This document shows positions 8,606 to 16,145 of a stretch of DNA of 64,000 nucleotides, one piece after another; within the stretch, counting starts at the first letter, position 1; each line of letters opens with the position of its first letter. The notes beneath the pieces are model-generated. The model saw only the letters and a list, made by a program, of their open reading frames with translations, did no database searches and was not told where the DNA came from. The stretch spans positions 62,001 to 126,000 of the forward strand of contig NZ_SMFU01000014.1 in the NCBI RefSeq assembly GCF_004339595.1, in the 5' to 3' direction. A program made the position numbers and the translations under genes. The DNA is from Marinobacterium mangrovicola (GTDB lineage: Bacteria > Pseudomonadota > Gammaproteobacteria > Pseudomonadales > Balneatricaceae).

Positions 8606-9411
8606 TTCAGCCCCGCATACATGAACGACTGCACAAAGCGGCGCTGGAACAGCAGGAAGATCGCCAGCAGCGGGCCGATGGCGATCAGCGTGCCGGCACA
8701 GATTACCGGCCAGTCCACGCCGGATTCCGGCGCACCGAAGATCGCCATGCCCACGGTCAGCGGCCGGCTGCTTTCGGTGTTGGTCACCACCAGCGGCCAG
8801 AGGAAGTTGTTCCAGTGGTGACTGATCGATACAAGGCCGTAAGCAAGATAGGTCGGCTTGGCCAGCGGCACGTAGACCTTCCAGAGCACGCCCAGGCGGG
8901 AGCAGCCTTCCAGGCGGGCGGCGTCTTCCAGCTCCTGGGGTACGGTTTTGAAGGTCTGGCGCAGCAGGAAGATACCGAAGGCACTGGCCATATAGGGCAG
9001 GCCCACACCGATGTGGGTATCGATCAGGTCGATCATCGACAGGGTGCGGTAGTTCTCAACGATCAGGATCTCCGGCATCACCATCAGTTGTAGCAGTACC
9101 AGGGCAAACACCAGCCCGCGACCGCGAAACGGCATCCGCGCCAGGGCATAGCCGGCCAGGGTGCAGAGGATCAGCTGAAAGGTAAGGATCAGCCCGGTGA
9201 TGATCACCGTGTTGAGCATATAGCGCATAAACGGCGCCTGGTTCCAGGCGGTAACAAAGTGCTCCCCAGTCAGCGGTGCAAACAGATCGAACCGGGTAGC
9301 GTATTCCGCCGGGTGCGTCGCCGCCCAGAAGGCGTAAAGCAGCGGCAAAATCCAGAGCAGCCCGAGCAGCCAGGCGGCGGAAGTCGATAAAGCGTGAGTA
9401 AAGCGAGCCAT
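8602..9411 (-). CDS. ABC transporter inner-membrane permease (UgpE/MalG type)
   Basis: 269 aa with six predicted membrane helices. The cytoplasmic EAA loop reads EDAARLEGCSRLGVLWKVYV followed by PLAKP, the docking site for the ATPase in CUT1-family carbohydrate/glycerol-phosphate importers. The C-terminus (RRFVQSFMYAGLK) is characteristic of this subfamily (UgpE, MalG). It is the second permease of the operon, 13 bp downstream of its partner and overlapping the EEP gene by 4 bp. Confidence 0.9.
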   Translation of the reverse strand: MARFTHALSTSAAWLLGLLWILPLLYAFWAATHPAEYATRFDLFAPLTGEHFVTAWNQAPFMRYMLNTVIITGLILTFQLILCTLAGYALARMPFRGRGLVFALVLLQLMVMPEILIVENYRTLSMIDLIDTHIGVGLPYMASAFGIFLLRQTFKTVPQELEDAARLEGCSRLGVLWKVYVPLAKPTYLAYGLVSISHHWNNFLWPLVVTNTESSRPLTVGMAIFGAPESGVDWPVICAGTLIAIGPLLAIFLLFQRRFVQSFMYAGLK

Positions 9412-9424
9412 GATCTGTTCGCCC

Positions 9425-10297
9425 TTAACGATAGTGGATACGGCGTTCGAGCACGCCGAACTGCAGCAGCGCCAGTAGGATCAGCATCGCCAGCAGCACC
9501 ACGGTCAGCGTGGCCGCGTAGTTGGCGTCGAAGAAGCTGAACGCATTTTCGTAGATGTAATAGAGCAGCAGGTTGCTGGCGTTGTTGGGGCCGCCTTTGG
9601 TCAGGATGAACAGGTGGTCCACCAGCTTGAACGCGTTGAGCACGGCGTTGACCAGCACAAACAACGTGGTCGGCATCAGCAGCGGCAGCGTCAGGCGGCG
9701 AAAGCGGTACCAGCGGCTGGCACCTTCCAGCGCGGCGGCATCGTAGATATCACGATCCAGCGCCTGCAGCGCCGCCAGATAGAAAATCATAAAGAAGCCC
9801 GCCTCTTTCCAGATGGTCATCAACATCAGGCTTGGCAGCGCCCAGTCGGTATCGCCCAGCCAGTTGATCCCGGCGACGCCAAACCAGCCCAGTACCTTGT
9901 TGAACAGGCCGATCTCGGGGCTGTAAAAAAACAGCCAGATATTCGCCACGGCGATCATCGGCAGCATGGTCGGCGTAAAGTACGCCAGGCGCAGCGCACC
10001 GCGTCCACGAATCTTGCCGTTTACCCAGAGCGCCATCGCCAGCGCCAGCACCATAGAAGCCGGCACGGTCACCAGCGCATACCAGAGGTTGTTGCTCAGC
10101 GCCTGCCAGAAGACATCGTCATCCAGCATCATGCGGTAATTATCGAGCCCGGCGAACTCCTCCGGTTCGCTCCCCCGTGCCGGGTAAAACAGCGAATGCC
10201 AGATGGTGGTCAGCGCAGGGATATGGGTGAATGCCATCAGCATGGCTAGCGCAGGAAGCAGCATCAGCCAGGCGTGCAGCCATGACAGTCGTTTCAT
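9425..10297 (-). CDS. ABC transporter inner-membrane permease (UgpA/MalF type)
   Basis: 290 aa from the ATG at 10297, preceded by AAGGCAATAGAG. An upstream in-frame start at 10363 would add 22 residues with no family resemblance, so the shorter form is preferred. Six membrane helices are visible, with the EAA-type loop YDAAALEGASRWYRFRRLTL. It pairs with the permease at 8602-9411 and with the UgpC-like ATPase to form a CUT1-family importer. The 107-bp gap before it, after the binding-protein gene, is the widest in the operon. Confidence 0.88.
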   Translation of the reverse strand: MKRLSWLHAWLMLLPALAMLMAFTHIPALTTIWHSLFYPARGSEPEEFAGLDNYRMMLDDDVFWQALSNNLWYALVTVPASMVLALAMALWVNGKIRGRGALRLAYFTPTMLPMIAVANIWLFFYSPEIGLFNKVLGWFGVAGINWLGDTDWALPSLMLMTIWKEAGFFMIFYLAALQALDRDIYDAAALEGASRWYRFRRLTLPLLMPTTLFVLVNAVLNAFKLVDHLFILTKGGPNNASNLLLYYIYENAFSFFDANYAATLTVVLLAMLILLALLQFGVLERRIHYR

Positions 10298-10404
10298 CTC
10301 TATTGCCTTGAAATGGATCGGCCAGGCCCGTAATACCGGACCCGCAATGCAAAGCCGTGGCACCTGCTCTTAATACGTGCGAGGTGCCACGGCCTGGTTT
10401 TGGA

Positions 10405-11697
10405 TCAGTAGCGGGACAGGATGCGTTTCGCCTGGTTCTGGGCAGAATCCAGCGCCTCCTGCGGCTCAGCCTGACCGTTCAGTACGGACTGGATCGCATC
10501 ATCCAGCAGTTTGCGGACACGGCCGGACTGGTGAGTCGACAACTCTGCAGTGGCGTACTCCAGCTGGTCGCGGGCCACCGCTGCCGGCGGGAACTCCGAT
10601 ACGTACTGTTTGAGGATGTCGGTTTCATAGGCTGCCGGGCTCACACCCATGTAACCGGTGTCCTTGCTCCACAGAGCCGCCTGCTCCGGTGAGGTCATAA
10701 AGCGCACCAGTTTCAGTGCCGCACGACGCTCATCCGGGGTGGCATCCTTGAACAGGTAGAAGTTGCCGCCACCGGTGGGTGAACCGAAGTTTTTGTGGGC
10801 CGGCAGGAAAGCGACGCCGAAGTCGAAATCGGCGGCGTTCTTAACGGCGGTCAGGTTGCCGGTGGAGTGCCACATCATGGCGGTTTTGCCTTCCAGGAAG
10901 TTCTGACGCAGGGTGCCCCACTCGATGGTGCCTTCCGGCATCACGTTGTATTTGCTGCCCAGGTCTTTCCAGTACTGTAGCGCCTCAACCATCTCCGGCT
11001 TGTTGAAGTAAGTCTCGTTACCGGCGCTATTCATCAGATCCGCGCCGTTCTGCTTGGCCAGCGCGCCAAACATCCAGTACGGATAACCGGTGGACGGAAT
11101 CATCGCGCCCCAGCGCTCCACATTGCCGTCGGCATCTTTCTTCACCAGTTTCTGACCCATCGCGGCCAGTTCGTCCCAGTTCTTCGGCGGATGTTCCGGG
11201 TCCAGCCCCACTTCGCGGAACATATCCTTGTTGTAGTACATGACGATAGTGGAGCGCTGGAACGGGATGCCCCAGGTGGTGCCATCCACTTTGCCGTTCT
11301 CCATCAATGCCGGGTAAAAGCTGTCCAGCCACTGACGCTCCTCATCGGTCTCCACCACGTCGTCGAAGGAGACGATGGCATCCAGGTCTTTCAGCTCATG
11401 CACGTCGATGGAGAACATCACCGACAGCTGCGCCGGTTCGCCGCTCTTCAACGCCGCCAGCGCTTTCATACGAGCATCGTTGTAGTTACCGGCGTAGATG
11501 GCGTTGACGTCGATATCCGGGTTCTGCTGCTCAAACTGCTCGATCATGCCGTCCACTACCTGTGTCAGCGGGCCGCCCACCGATACCGGGTAGTACATGG
11601 TCAGTTCGGTCTGGGCCTGGGCCGCAGTAGCCGCCAGTGAAGTAACAGCGATAGCCAGCAGTCGCTTGCCTTTATGCAGCTTGCCTTTATCCAACAT
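10405..11697 (-). CDS. Periplasmic substrate-binding protein, UgpB-like
   Basis: 430 aa. The N-terminal signal peptide has a basic start (KLHKGKR), a hydrophobic core and an AQA|Q cleavage site near residue 28. The body follows the UgpB/MalE-type layout (GNYNDARMKALAALKSG, then GIPFQRSTIVMYYNKDMF and FDFGVAFLPA). This resembles glycerol-3-phosphate-binding UgpB more than maltose-binding proteins. It captures the substrate in the periplasm for the two permeases. The first 11 bases overlap the end of the ATPase gene. Glycerol 3-phosphate or a glycerophosphodiester is the best guess; sugars remain possible. Confidence 0.85.
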   Translation of the reverse strand: MLDKGKLHKGKRLLAIAVTSLAATAAQAQTELTMYYPVSVGGPLTQVVDGMIEQFEQQNPDIDVNAIYAGNYNDARMKALAALKSGEPAQLSVMFSIDVHELKDLDAIVSFDDVVETDEERQWLDSFYPALMENGKVDGTTWGIPFQRSTIVMYYNKDMFREVGLDPEHPPKNWDELAAMGQKLVKKDADGNVERWGAMIPSTGYPYWMFGALAKQNGADLMNSAGNETYFNKPEMVEALQYWKDLGSKYNVMPEGTIEWGTLRQNFLEGKTAMMWHSTGNLTAVKNAADFDFGVAFLPAHKNFGSPTGGGNFYLFKDATPDERRAALKLVRFMTSPEQAALWSKDTGYMGVSPAAYETDILKQYVSEFPPAAVARDQLEYATAELSTHQSGRVRKLLDDAIQSVLNGQAEPQEALDSAQNQAKRILSRY

Positions 11698-12754
11698 GGG
11701 AAGACTCCGTTTTGGAGGGGTTATTTAAAGAAGAGCTTGATGGTTTGGTTGAGGGTGACGCTAAAGAGGAATCGAGACGCTGCCCGCTCGCCTTGTCGAA
11801 GCGGTGCTCATGCTCCGGCTGCCAGCCGAGTTTCAGCTCCATACCGATCGGCAGCACCTGATGGCCGGGCTTGCGCAGCTTGACGATCTGGTTGCCGAAC
11901 TCCGGCAGCTGCGCATCGATAATGGTATCGGCGCCGTGGTAATCGCAGCCGGCGACACGCGCACTCATGCCCTGCTCAGCGGTATAGACATGTTCCGGCC
12001 GTACGCCAAGCAACGTAACGCCCTGCTCTATCAGGTTCATCGGCGGGTTACCGATAAAGCGCGCCACAAAGGTGTTTTCGGGCCGGTTGTACAACGCTTC
12101 GGGGGTGCCTTCCTGGGCCAGTTCGCCCTTGTTGAGCAGCAATATACGATCCGCCATGCTCATCGCCTCGACCTGGTCGTGGGTCACATAGAGCACAGTC
12201 ATCCCCAGTCGCTGCTGCAAAGCGCGCAGCTCGGCACGCATCTCGTTGCGCAGTTTGGCATCGAGATTCGAGAGCGGCTCATCCATCAGGCAGAGCGGTG
12301 CTTCCGCGACGATCGCCCGCGCCAGCGCCACACGCTGACACTGACCGCCGGAGAGCTGCCCCGGCTTTTTGTTCAGGTGCGCACCCAGATCCACCAGCTC
12401 TGCCACCTGCTTCAGGCGGCGCTGGCACTCATCGGCCGCCACGCGGCGTGCCTTGAGACCAAACAGAATGTTCTCGGCCACGCTCAGGTGTGGGAACAAC
12501 GCATAGGACTGAAACACCATCGCCAGCCCGCGTTTGCCCGGCGCCAGATGCGTAATGTCCCTGTCGTTAAGACTGATAACCCCGGAGGTTGGCTCTTCGA
12601 GCCCGGCGATCATTTTCAGCGTGGTGGATTTACCGCAACCGGACGGCCCCAATAGCGCCACGAACTCGCCCGGTTCGATGGAAAAGTTAAGCTCACTGAC
12701 CGCCCGGGATTCGCCCCAGGCCTTGCAAAGCCCCTGAACCTGCAACTGGCTCAT
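11687..12754 (-). CDS. ABC transporter ATP-binding subunit (UgpC/MalK type)
   Basis: 355 aa. Walker A is GPSGCGKST (about residues 34-42), the signature is LSGGQCQRVALARA and Walker B is LCLMDEPLSNLDAKLR. A C-terminal TOBE-like regulatory domain of the MalK/UgpC type follows (LLGVRPEHV). The last 35 residues are unusually rich in Ser, Pro and Thr and look disordered. It energises the importer encoded just downstream. Its start overlaps the end of the repressor gene by 4 bp, so regulator and transporter are one transcript. Confidence 0.9.
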   Translation of the reverse strand: MSQLQVQGLCKAWGESRAVSELNFSIEPGEFVALLGPSGCGKSTTLKMIAGLEEPTSGVISLNDRDITHLAPGKRGLAMVFQSYALFPHLSVAENILFGLKARRVAADECQRRLKQVAELVDLGAHLNKKPGQLSGGQCQRVALARAIVAEAPLCLMDEPLSNLDAKLRNEMRAELRALQQRLGMTVLYVTHDQVEAMSMADRILLLNKGELAQEGTPEALYNRPENTFVARFIGNPPMNLIEQGVTLLGVRPEHVYTAEQGMSARVAGCDYHGADTIIDAQLPEFGNQIVKLRKPGHQVLPIGMELKLGWQPEHEHRFDKASGQRLDSSLASPSTKPSSSSLNNPSKTESSHVG

Positions 12755-13536
12755 GCGCTCTCTCCTGTTTCATGGCCGGAGGTACAGATCACCTCCGTGT
12801 GCTTGTCACGCAGCAGCGCCTCCACCGGATCCGGCAGGTGATCGGTCACGAACAGATCCACCTCATCGAGAAGGCCGGTGCGGATCGGGGCACTGCGCAG
12901 ATATTTGCTGCTGTCAGCCACCAGCACGCGCTGGTCGCTGCAATCGAGAATCGCCCGCGACAGGTGGGACTCCTCCAGCGAGAAGTCCATCAACTCGCCG
13001 TTTTCCGACAGGCCGCCGATGCCAAAAATGCCGAAGTTGACCTGGAAACGGCGCAGAAAACGGGTGGTGTCCTCCCCCATCACATCCTGGTCCGAGGGGC
13101 GGATTCGGCCACCGGCGATCAGGGTTTCGATATTGGGATTGCGGCACAGGGTCAGCGCCACGTTGAGGTTATTGGTCACCACCTGCAGGCCGGGATGACC
13201 CAGCAGCGCCTGCGCCACCTGCTGCGGCGTGGTACCGATGCCAAGAAACACCGACGCTCCTTCCGGCAGGCGATCGGCCACCGCCTGGGCGATGGAGCGC
13301 TTGGCATCCAGGTTGATCACCTGGCGGTTGCTGAACGAGAGGTTGCGGTTCTGCCGCGGCAGCGTGATACCGCCGTGAACCCGTTGTACCAATCCCTGGT
13401 TACTCAGCTCGTTGAGGTCCTTGCGGATCGTCTGTACCGAAACATCGAAAGCATCGGTCAGCTCGGTGCTGGTAAGGTTACCGCCCGCCTGGTTAAGAAA
13501 GGCCAGGATGCGGTTTTGTCGTTCAGATAAGCTCAT
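12751..13536 (-). CDS. DeoR/GlpR-family transcriptional repressor
   Basis: 261 aa. An N-terminal DeoR-type winged helix-turn-helix (TSTELTDAFDVSVQTIRKDL, about residues 21-40) is followed by a sugar-phosphate-sensing DeoRC domain (VFLGIGTTPQQVAQAL and ADSSKY motifs). Such proteins usually repress catabolic operons and are released by a phosphorylated intermediate. It is the first gene of the UgpBAEC-like operon. The inverted repeats 5-60 bp upstream of its start are probably its own operators. Confidence 0.9.
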   Translation of the reverse strand: MSLSERQNRILAFLNQAGGNLTSTELTDAFDVSVQTIRKDLNELSNQGLVQRVHGGITLPRQNRNLSFSNRQVINLDAKRSIAQAVADRLPEGASVFLGIGTTPQQVAQALLGHPGLQVVTNNLNVALTLCRNPNIETLIAGGRIRPSDQDVMGEDTTRFLRRFQVNFGIFGIGGLSENGELMDFSLEESHLSRAILDCSDQRVLVADSSKYLRSAPIRTGLLDEVDLFVTDHLPDPVEALLRDKHTEVICTSGHETGESA

Positions 13537-13540
13537 TGAG

Positions 13541-13595
13541 TTTCGTTCGAACCTTATTACTACTGCTCAGCAGTGCGATTTAGCTTCGAACGAAA
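13541..13595. promoter_or_regulatory. Paired inverted repeat, probable operator of the DeoR/GlpR-type repressor
   Basis: TTTCGTTCGAA (13541-13551) and its exact inverse TTCGAACGAAA (13585-13595) are separated by 33 bp immediately upstream of the repressor's ATG (13536). GlpR-type operators are known to contain TTCG/CGAA half-sites, which supports autoregulation of the operon. A related TTTCGAAAGAG occurs at about 13656-13666. The binding protein is inferred from position and motif only. Confidence 0.6.
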
Positions 13596-13777
13596 TTATC
13601 GGGACGATTGATGACAGTGCGGCAACGCGCGGATGACAGAAACGCTAAGCTTTTATTTCGAAAGAGTTTCGGTCATGAGACGCACCATTGAGCGCGGCCA
13701 GGGTACAGGTGGATTGTGATAGGTGGGCTGTAAGAGGTGCGTTGATATAAACGCTGAAGTGGACAGAGGGATTTCCG

Positions 13778-13802
13778 CTGGGGCTACGCACTGGAGCCCC
13801 AG
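13778..13802 (-). terminator. Hairpin downstream of the NIT-domain gene (possible terminator)
   Basis: An 8-bp perfect GC-rich stem, CTGGGGCT / AGCCCCAG, with a 9-nt loop begins 16 bp after the stop of the NIT-domain gene (minus strand). There is no clear T-run, so it may be a stabilising or rho-assisted structure rather than a true intrinsic terminator. Confidence 0.4.
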
Positions 13803-13818
13803 CCTGTGTGTTCCGGTT

Positions 13819-14667
13819 TCACGCGCCGTGAACCCGCTTCAGATCCAGCAGCGCGCAATCCACCAACCCGAACAGCTCGTTAATGGCGCAGGTAGCCTGA
13901 TCGAAATACTGTTTGGCCTCTATGCTGGGTTTATCGGTCGTCAGCAGTTCGCGCTCCAGGCTGGCCAGCAACCCCTTAACCGCCTCGCGACAGGCGTCGA
14001 GCTTGCGCTTATCGGAAAAGCGCTGCGCCAGGTGCTCGAAGGCCAGGTCGGAGAGTTCGGTAATCTTCTGATGCAGGAAGCGCAGACGCACACGCTGATC
14101 AGCACTGCTCTGCCGCCTAGCGGCGATACCCGTCCCCAGGGCACGCGCCTGCCCGCTCCATTCGGCAGTCTGGACCACCTCATGCCAGATGCAGACCAGG
14201 TAACCCAGCTCTGCGTGATCGGCACTAAGATCCTTCTCCGCGTAGATATCTTCAATCAAAAAGATGGTATCGCTAATGATCCTGTTGTGCGCTATCAGGT
14301 TCACCGACGGATCACGCCCCTGAATCTTGCGTGCCTCCTGCCACTGGCGGGCCAGAGACTGCCAGGTGTCGGCATGAGTGCTGCCGAGAGTTTTCGCATT
14401 GCTGATACTTCTATCCAGGCGGTCGCAGATACTGGTGACCTCCTGGCGCAAGCTTTTATCGCCACAGAGCAGACCGTTACTCAGCCCGCGGTGACGCTGC
14501 AGATCGGCTAAAAGCGCACGCAGCACCTGCAGTTGCTCGATGTTGCCGTGCAGGTGCCGTCTGCGACGCCCCCTGAGACGAAGATGCAACGCGACCAGCA
14601 GAACAAAAACCAAAGGCAGTGCGAGCAGAAGTATTTCGCTCACGAATACTGTGTCTAAGCCGTACAT
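13819..14667 (-). CDS. Membrane-anchored nitrate/nitrite-sensing (NIT) domain protein
   Basis: 282 aa. One N-terminal membrane helix (about residues 9-29) is followed by a basic stretch (RLRGRRRRH) and a long all-helical region. That region contains LLADLQRHRGLSNGLL, LIAHNRIISDTIFLIEDI and ELGYLVCIWHEVVQTAEWSG, patterns that fit the NIT sensor domain described in receptors responding to nitrate and nitrite. The signs suggest the domain is cytoplasmic. No output domain is present. It starts 2 bp after the stop of the methyl-accepting protein gene, so the two may form a two-piece receptor. Ligand identity is inferred from the family only. Confidence 0.65.
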   Translation of the reverse strand: MYGLDTVFVSEILLLALPLVFVLLVALHLRLRGRRRRHLHGNIEQLQVLRALLADLQRHRGLSNGLLCGDKSLRQEVTSICDRLDRSISNAKTLGSTHADTWQSLARQWQEARKIQGRDPSVNLIAHNRIISDTIFLIEDIYAEKDLSADHAELGYLVCIWHEVVQTAEWSGQARALGTGIAARRQSSADQRVRLRFLHQKITELSDLAFEHLAQRFSDKRKLDACREAVKGLLASLERELLTTDKPSIEAKQYFDQATCAINELFGLVDCALLDLKRVHGA

Positions 14668-14669
14668 GG

Positions 14670-15809
14670 TTATGACTCCGTAAGCTGTGCAAGGTGGTGA
14701 GAGATAGCGCGGGCCTGATCGGCGGCGCTGAGATTTTCGCTGTTACCCCGGGAGACCTGCTCGGTCAGCGCGGCAATTTCCGCCACCGCCTGACTCTGCT
14801 GTTCGGTGCTGACCGCCACCTGTATCACCCGGTGGGTCAGGTCTGAGGTTCGCGCCTGAACCTGCTCCAGTAGCATCCTCACATCGTTTGAACCGGACAG
14901 GCTCTGCTCCGCCCTCTGCGACAGATCTGACATGCGCTGCTCTACCGCCTCAATATGCTGCTGCACAGTATCGATATTAGTGGCGATACCGGAGGCAGAC
15001 TCCTGGCAATGCATCGCCAGGCGCCGGACCTCATCCGCCACCACGGCAAAGCCTCGACCGGTCTCGCCGGCGCGGGCCGCCTCGATGGCCGCGTTGAGCG
15101 CCAACAGATTGGTCTGGTCGGCTATATCGTGAATCACCACCGACATATCGTTGATGCTGCGGGAGTTCTCACGCAACTCCTGCATCAACTGACTGGTACT
15201 GGCGGCCTGGGAGGCCATGGCAGCGATCCGCTCAATCAGCGTTTTAAGCTCTGCAACGCCCTGTTCCAGTTGCTCGCTGGCTTCGCCACTGCTCTGCCGG
15301 GATGCATCCGCCAACTCCGCCACCTCGTGCAGCCCCACATTCAGTTCTTCCACCGCCGCGGAGGCGGTCCCTGCCGCATCGTTCTGTCGCTCGGCACTGC
15401 GGGTCACCCTGACGGCGCTCTGCTCCAGTTCATGGGAGGAGTGAGAGATCTCATCCAGTCGCTGTTGCAGCCCCTGATGCGCTCTCTGCGAACGGCTCAA
15501 CAAGCGCTGAATGCAGAGCCCCAAAGGCTGCAACAACAGGCAGTCAGCACCCGGCGCAACACTGCGCACCGACAGATCAGCGCGCGCTTCACACTGATCA
15601 AGCAGACTGCGAATCTCGCGGGACATCTGCCAGAGCACCGCCACGCTCAGGTAGGCTGATAGGCTGAACAGCACTGAAGCCGCTGCCGGTAATAGCGCCA
15701 GCTGGTTGCAACTCAACCCCAGCAGCGCAAATAGCACCACCAGCCAGACCACCCCCCTGAGGCCGACCAGATGCAGTAGCAAAAAAGCCGGATAGGTTAA
15801 CCCGCCCAT
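14670..15809 (-). CDS. Methyl-accepting chemotaxis protein without a periplasmic ligand domain
   Basis: 379 aa from the ATG at 15809, which has a good ribosome-binding site (GAGAGGGAGC). An in-frame extension to 15968 would read through a terminator-like hairpin and is not accepted. Two or three closely spaced membrane helices occupy about residues 5-65, leaving almost no periplasmic part. The rest is the cytoplasmic signalling domain with the conserved tip ([20 protein letters not shown], then [15 protein letters not shown]) that contacts CheA/CheW. The sensor is probably supplied in trans by the NIT protein encoded 2 bp downstream. Confidence 0.88.
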   Translation of the reverse strand: MGGLTYPAFLLLHLVGLRGVVWLVVLFALLGLSCNQLALLPAAASVLFSLSAYLSVAVLWQMSREIRSLLDQCEARADLSVRSVAPGADCLLLQPLGLCIQRLLSRSQRAHQGLQQRLDEISHSSHELEQSAVRVTRSAERQNDAAGTASAAVEELNVGLHEVAELADASRQSSGEASEQLEQGVAELKTLIERIAAMASQAASTSQLMQELRENSRSINDMSVVIHDIADQTNLLALNAAIEAARAGETGRGFAVVADEVRRLAMHCQESASGIATNIDTVQQHIEAVEQRMSDLSQRAEQSLSGSNDVRMLLEQVQARTSDLTHRVIQVAVSTEQQSQAVAEIAALTEQVSRGNSENLSAADQARAISHHLAQLTES

Positions 15810-15822
15810 GAAGCTCCCTCTC

Positions 15823-15883
15823 AAAAATAAAAAAGCCTTCGAAAGATCTGCCGCGCCGTGCGCCGGTGATCTCCCGAAGGCTT
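15823..15883 (-). terminator. Rho-independent terminator-like hairpin in the leader of the chemoreceptor gene
   Basis: On the minus strand the arms AAGCCTTCG (15883-15875) and CGAAGGCTT (15841-15833) form a stem, helped by an inner GATC/GATC pairing. A T-rich run follows (TTTTTTATTTTT, 15834-15823). It ends only 14 bp before the receptor's ATG. It therefore either ends an upstream short transcript or acts as an attenuator of the chemoreceptor-NIT unit. Confidence 0.65.
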
Positions 15884-16081
15884 CTTTGCCTGGAATAATT
15901 TGACTGTCTACAAAAAAACGCTTTGAAGACGTTCTATGAAAACGCTCTAAGAAATATGAGCAAACCACGTTCCAGCTTTGGTTAACTCATTAATAACTAA
16001 CGTGAGTCACCAGGAACAACAGGCCAAGGGGGCAAGAAACAGCAACTCAGACCCAATTTTTGCACCGACACGGTGCCAGCC

Positions 16082-16113
16082 GATGCTCGCAAAAAGTGCT
16101 TTTTTGCAAGCAT
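16082..16113 (-). terminator. Hairpin after the SLC13 permease gene (probable terminator)
   Basis: GATGCTcGCAAAAAG and CTTTTTTGCaAGCATC pair almost perfectly, with a tiny TG loop, 33 bp past the permease stop on the minus strand. The stem itself supplies the A/T tracts. Confidence 0.55.
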
Positions 16114-16145
16114 CTCAACGCTCTGCTGACCCTTTAGCCAAGAGG

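Noticed and set aside
13723-14511. 262-codon plus-strand frame opposite the NIT-domain gene
   Set aside because: The minus-strand frame carries the sensible helical domain and operon spacing; the plus frame does not.
15833-15883. Possible riboswitch (c-di-GMP or guanidine-II type) before the chemoreceptor gene
   Set aside because: A loop containing ACGG was seen, but only one hairpin is present and the conserved riboswitch cores are missing; a plain terminator-like hairpin explains it better.
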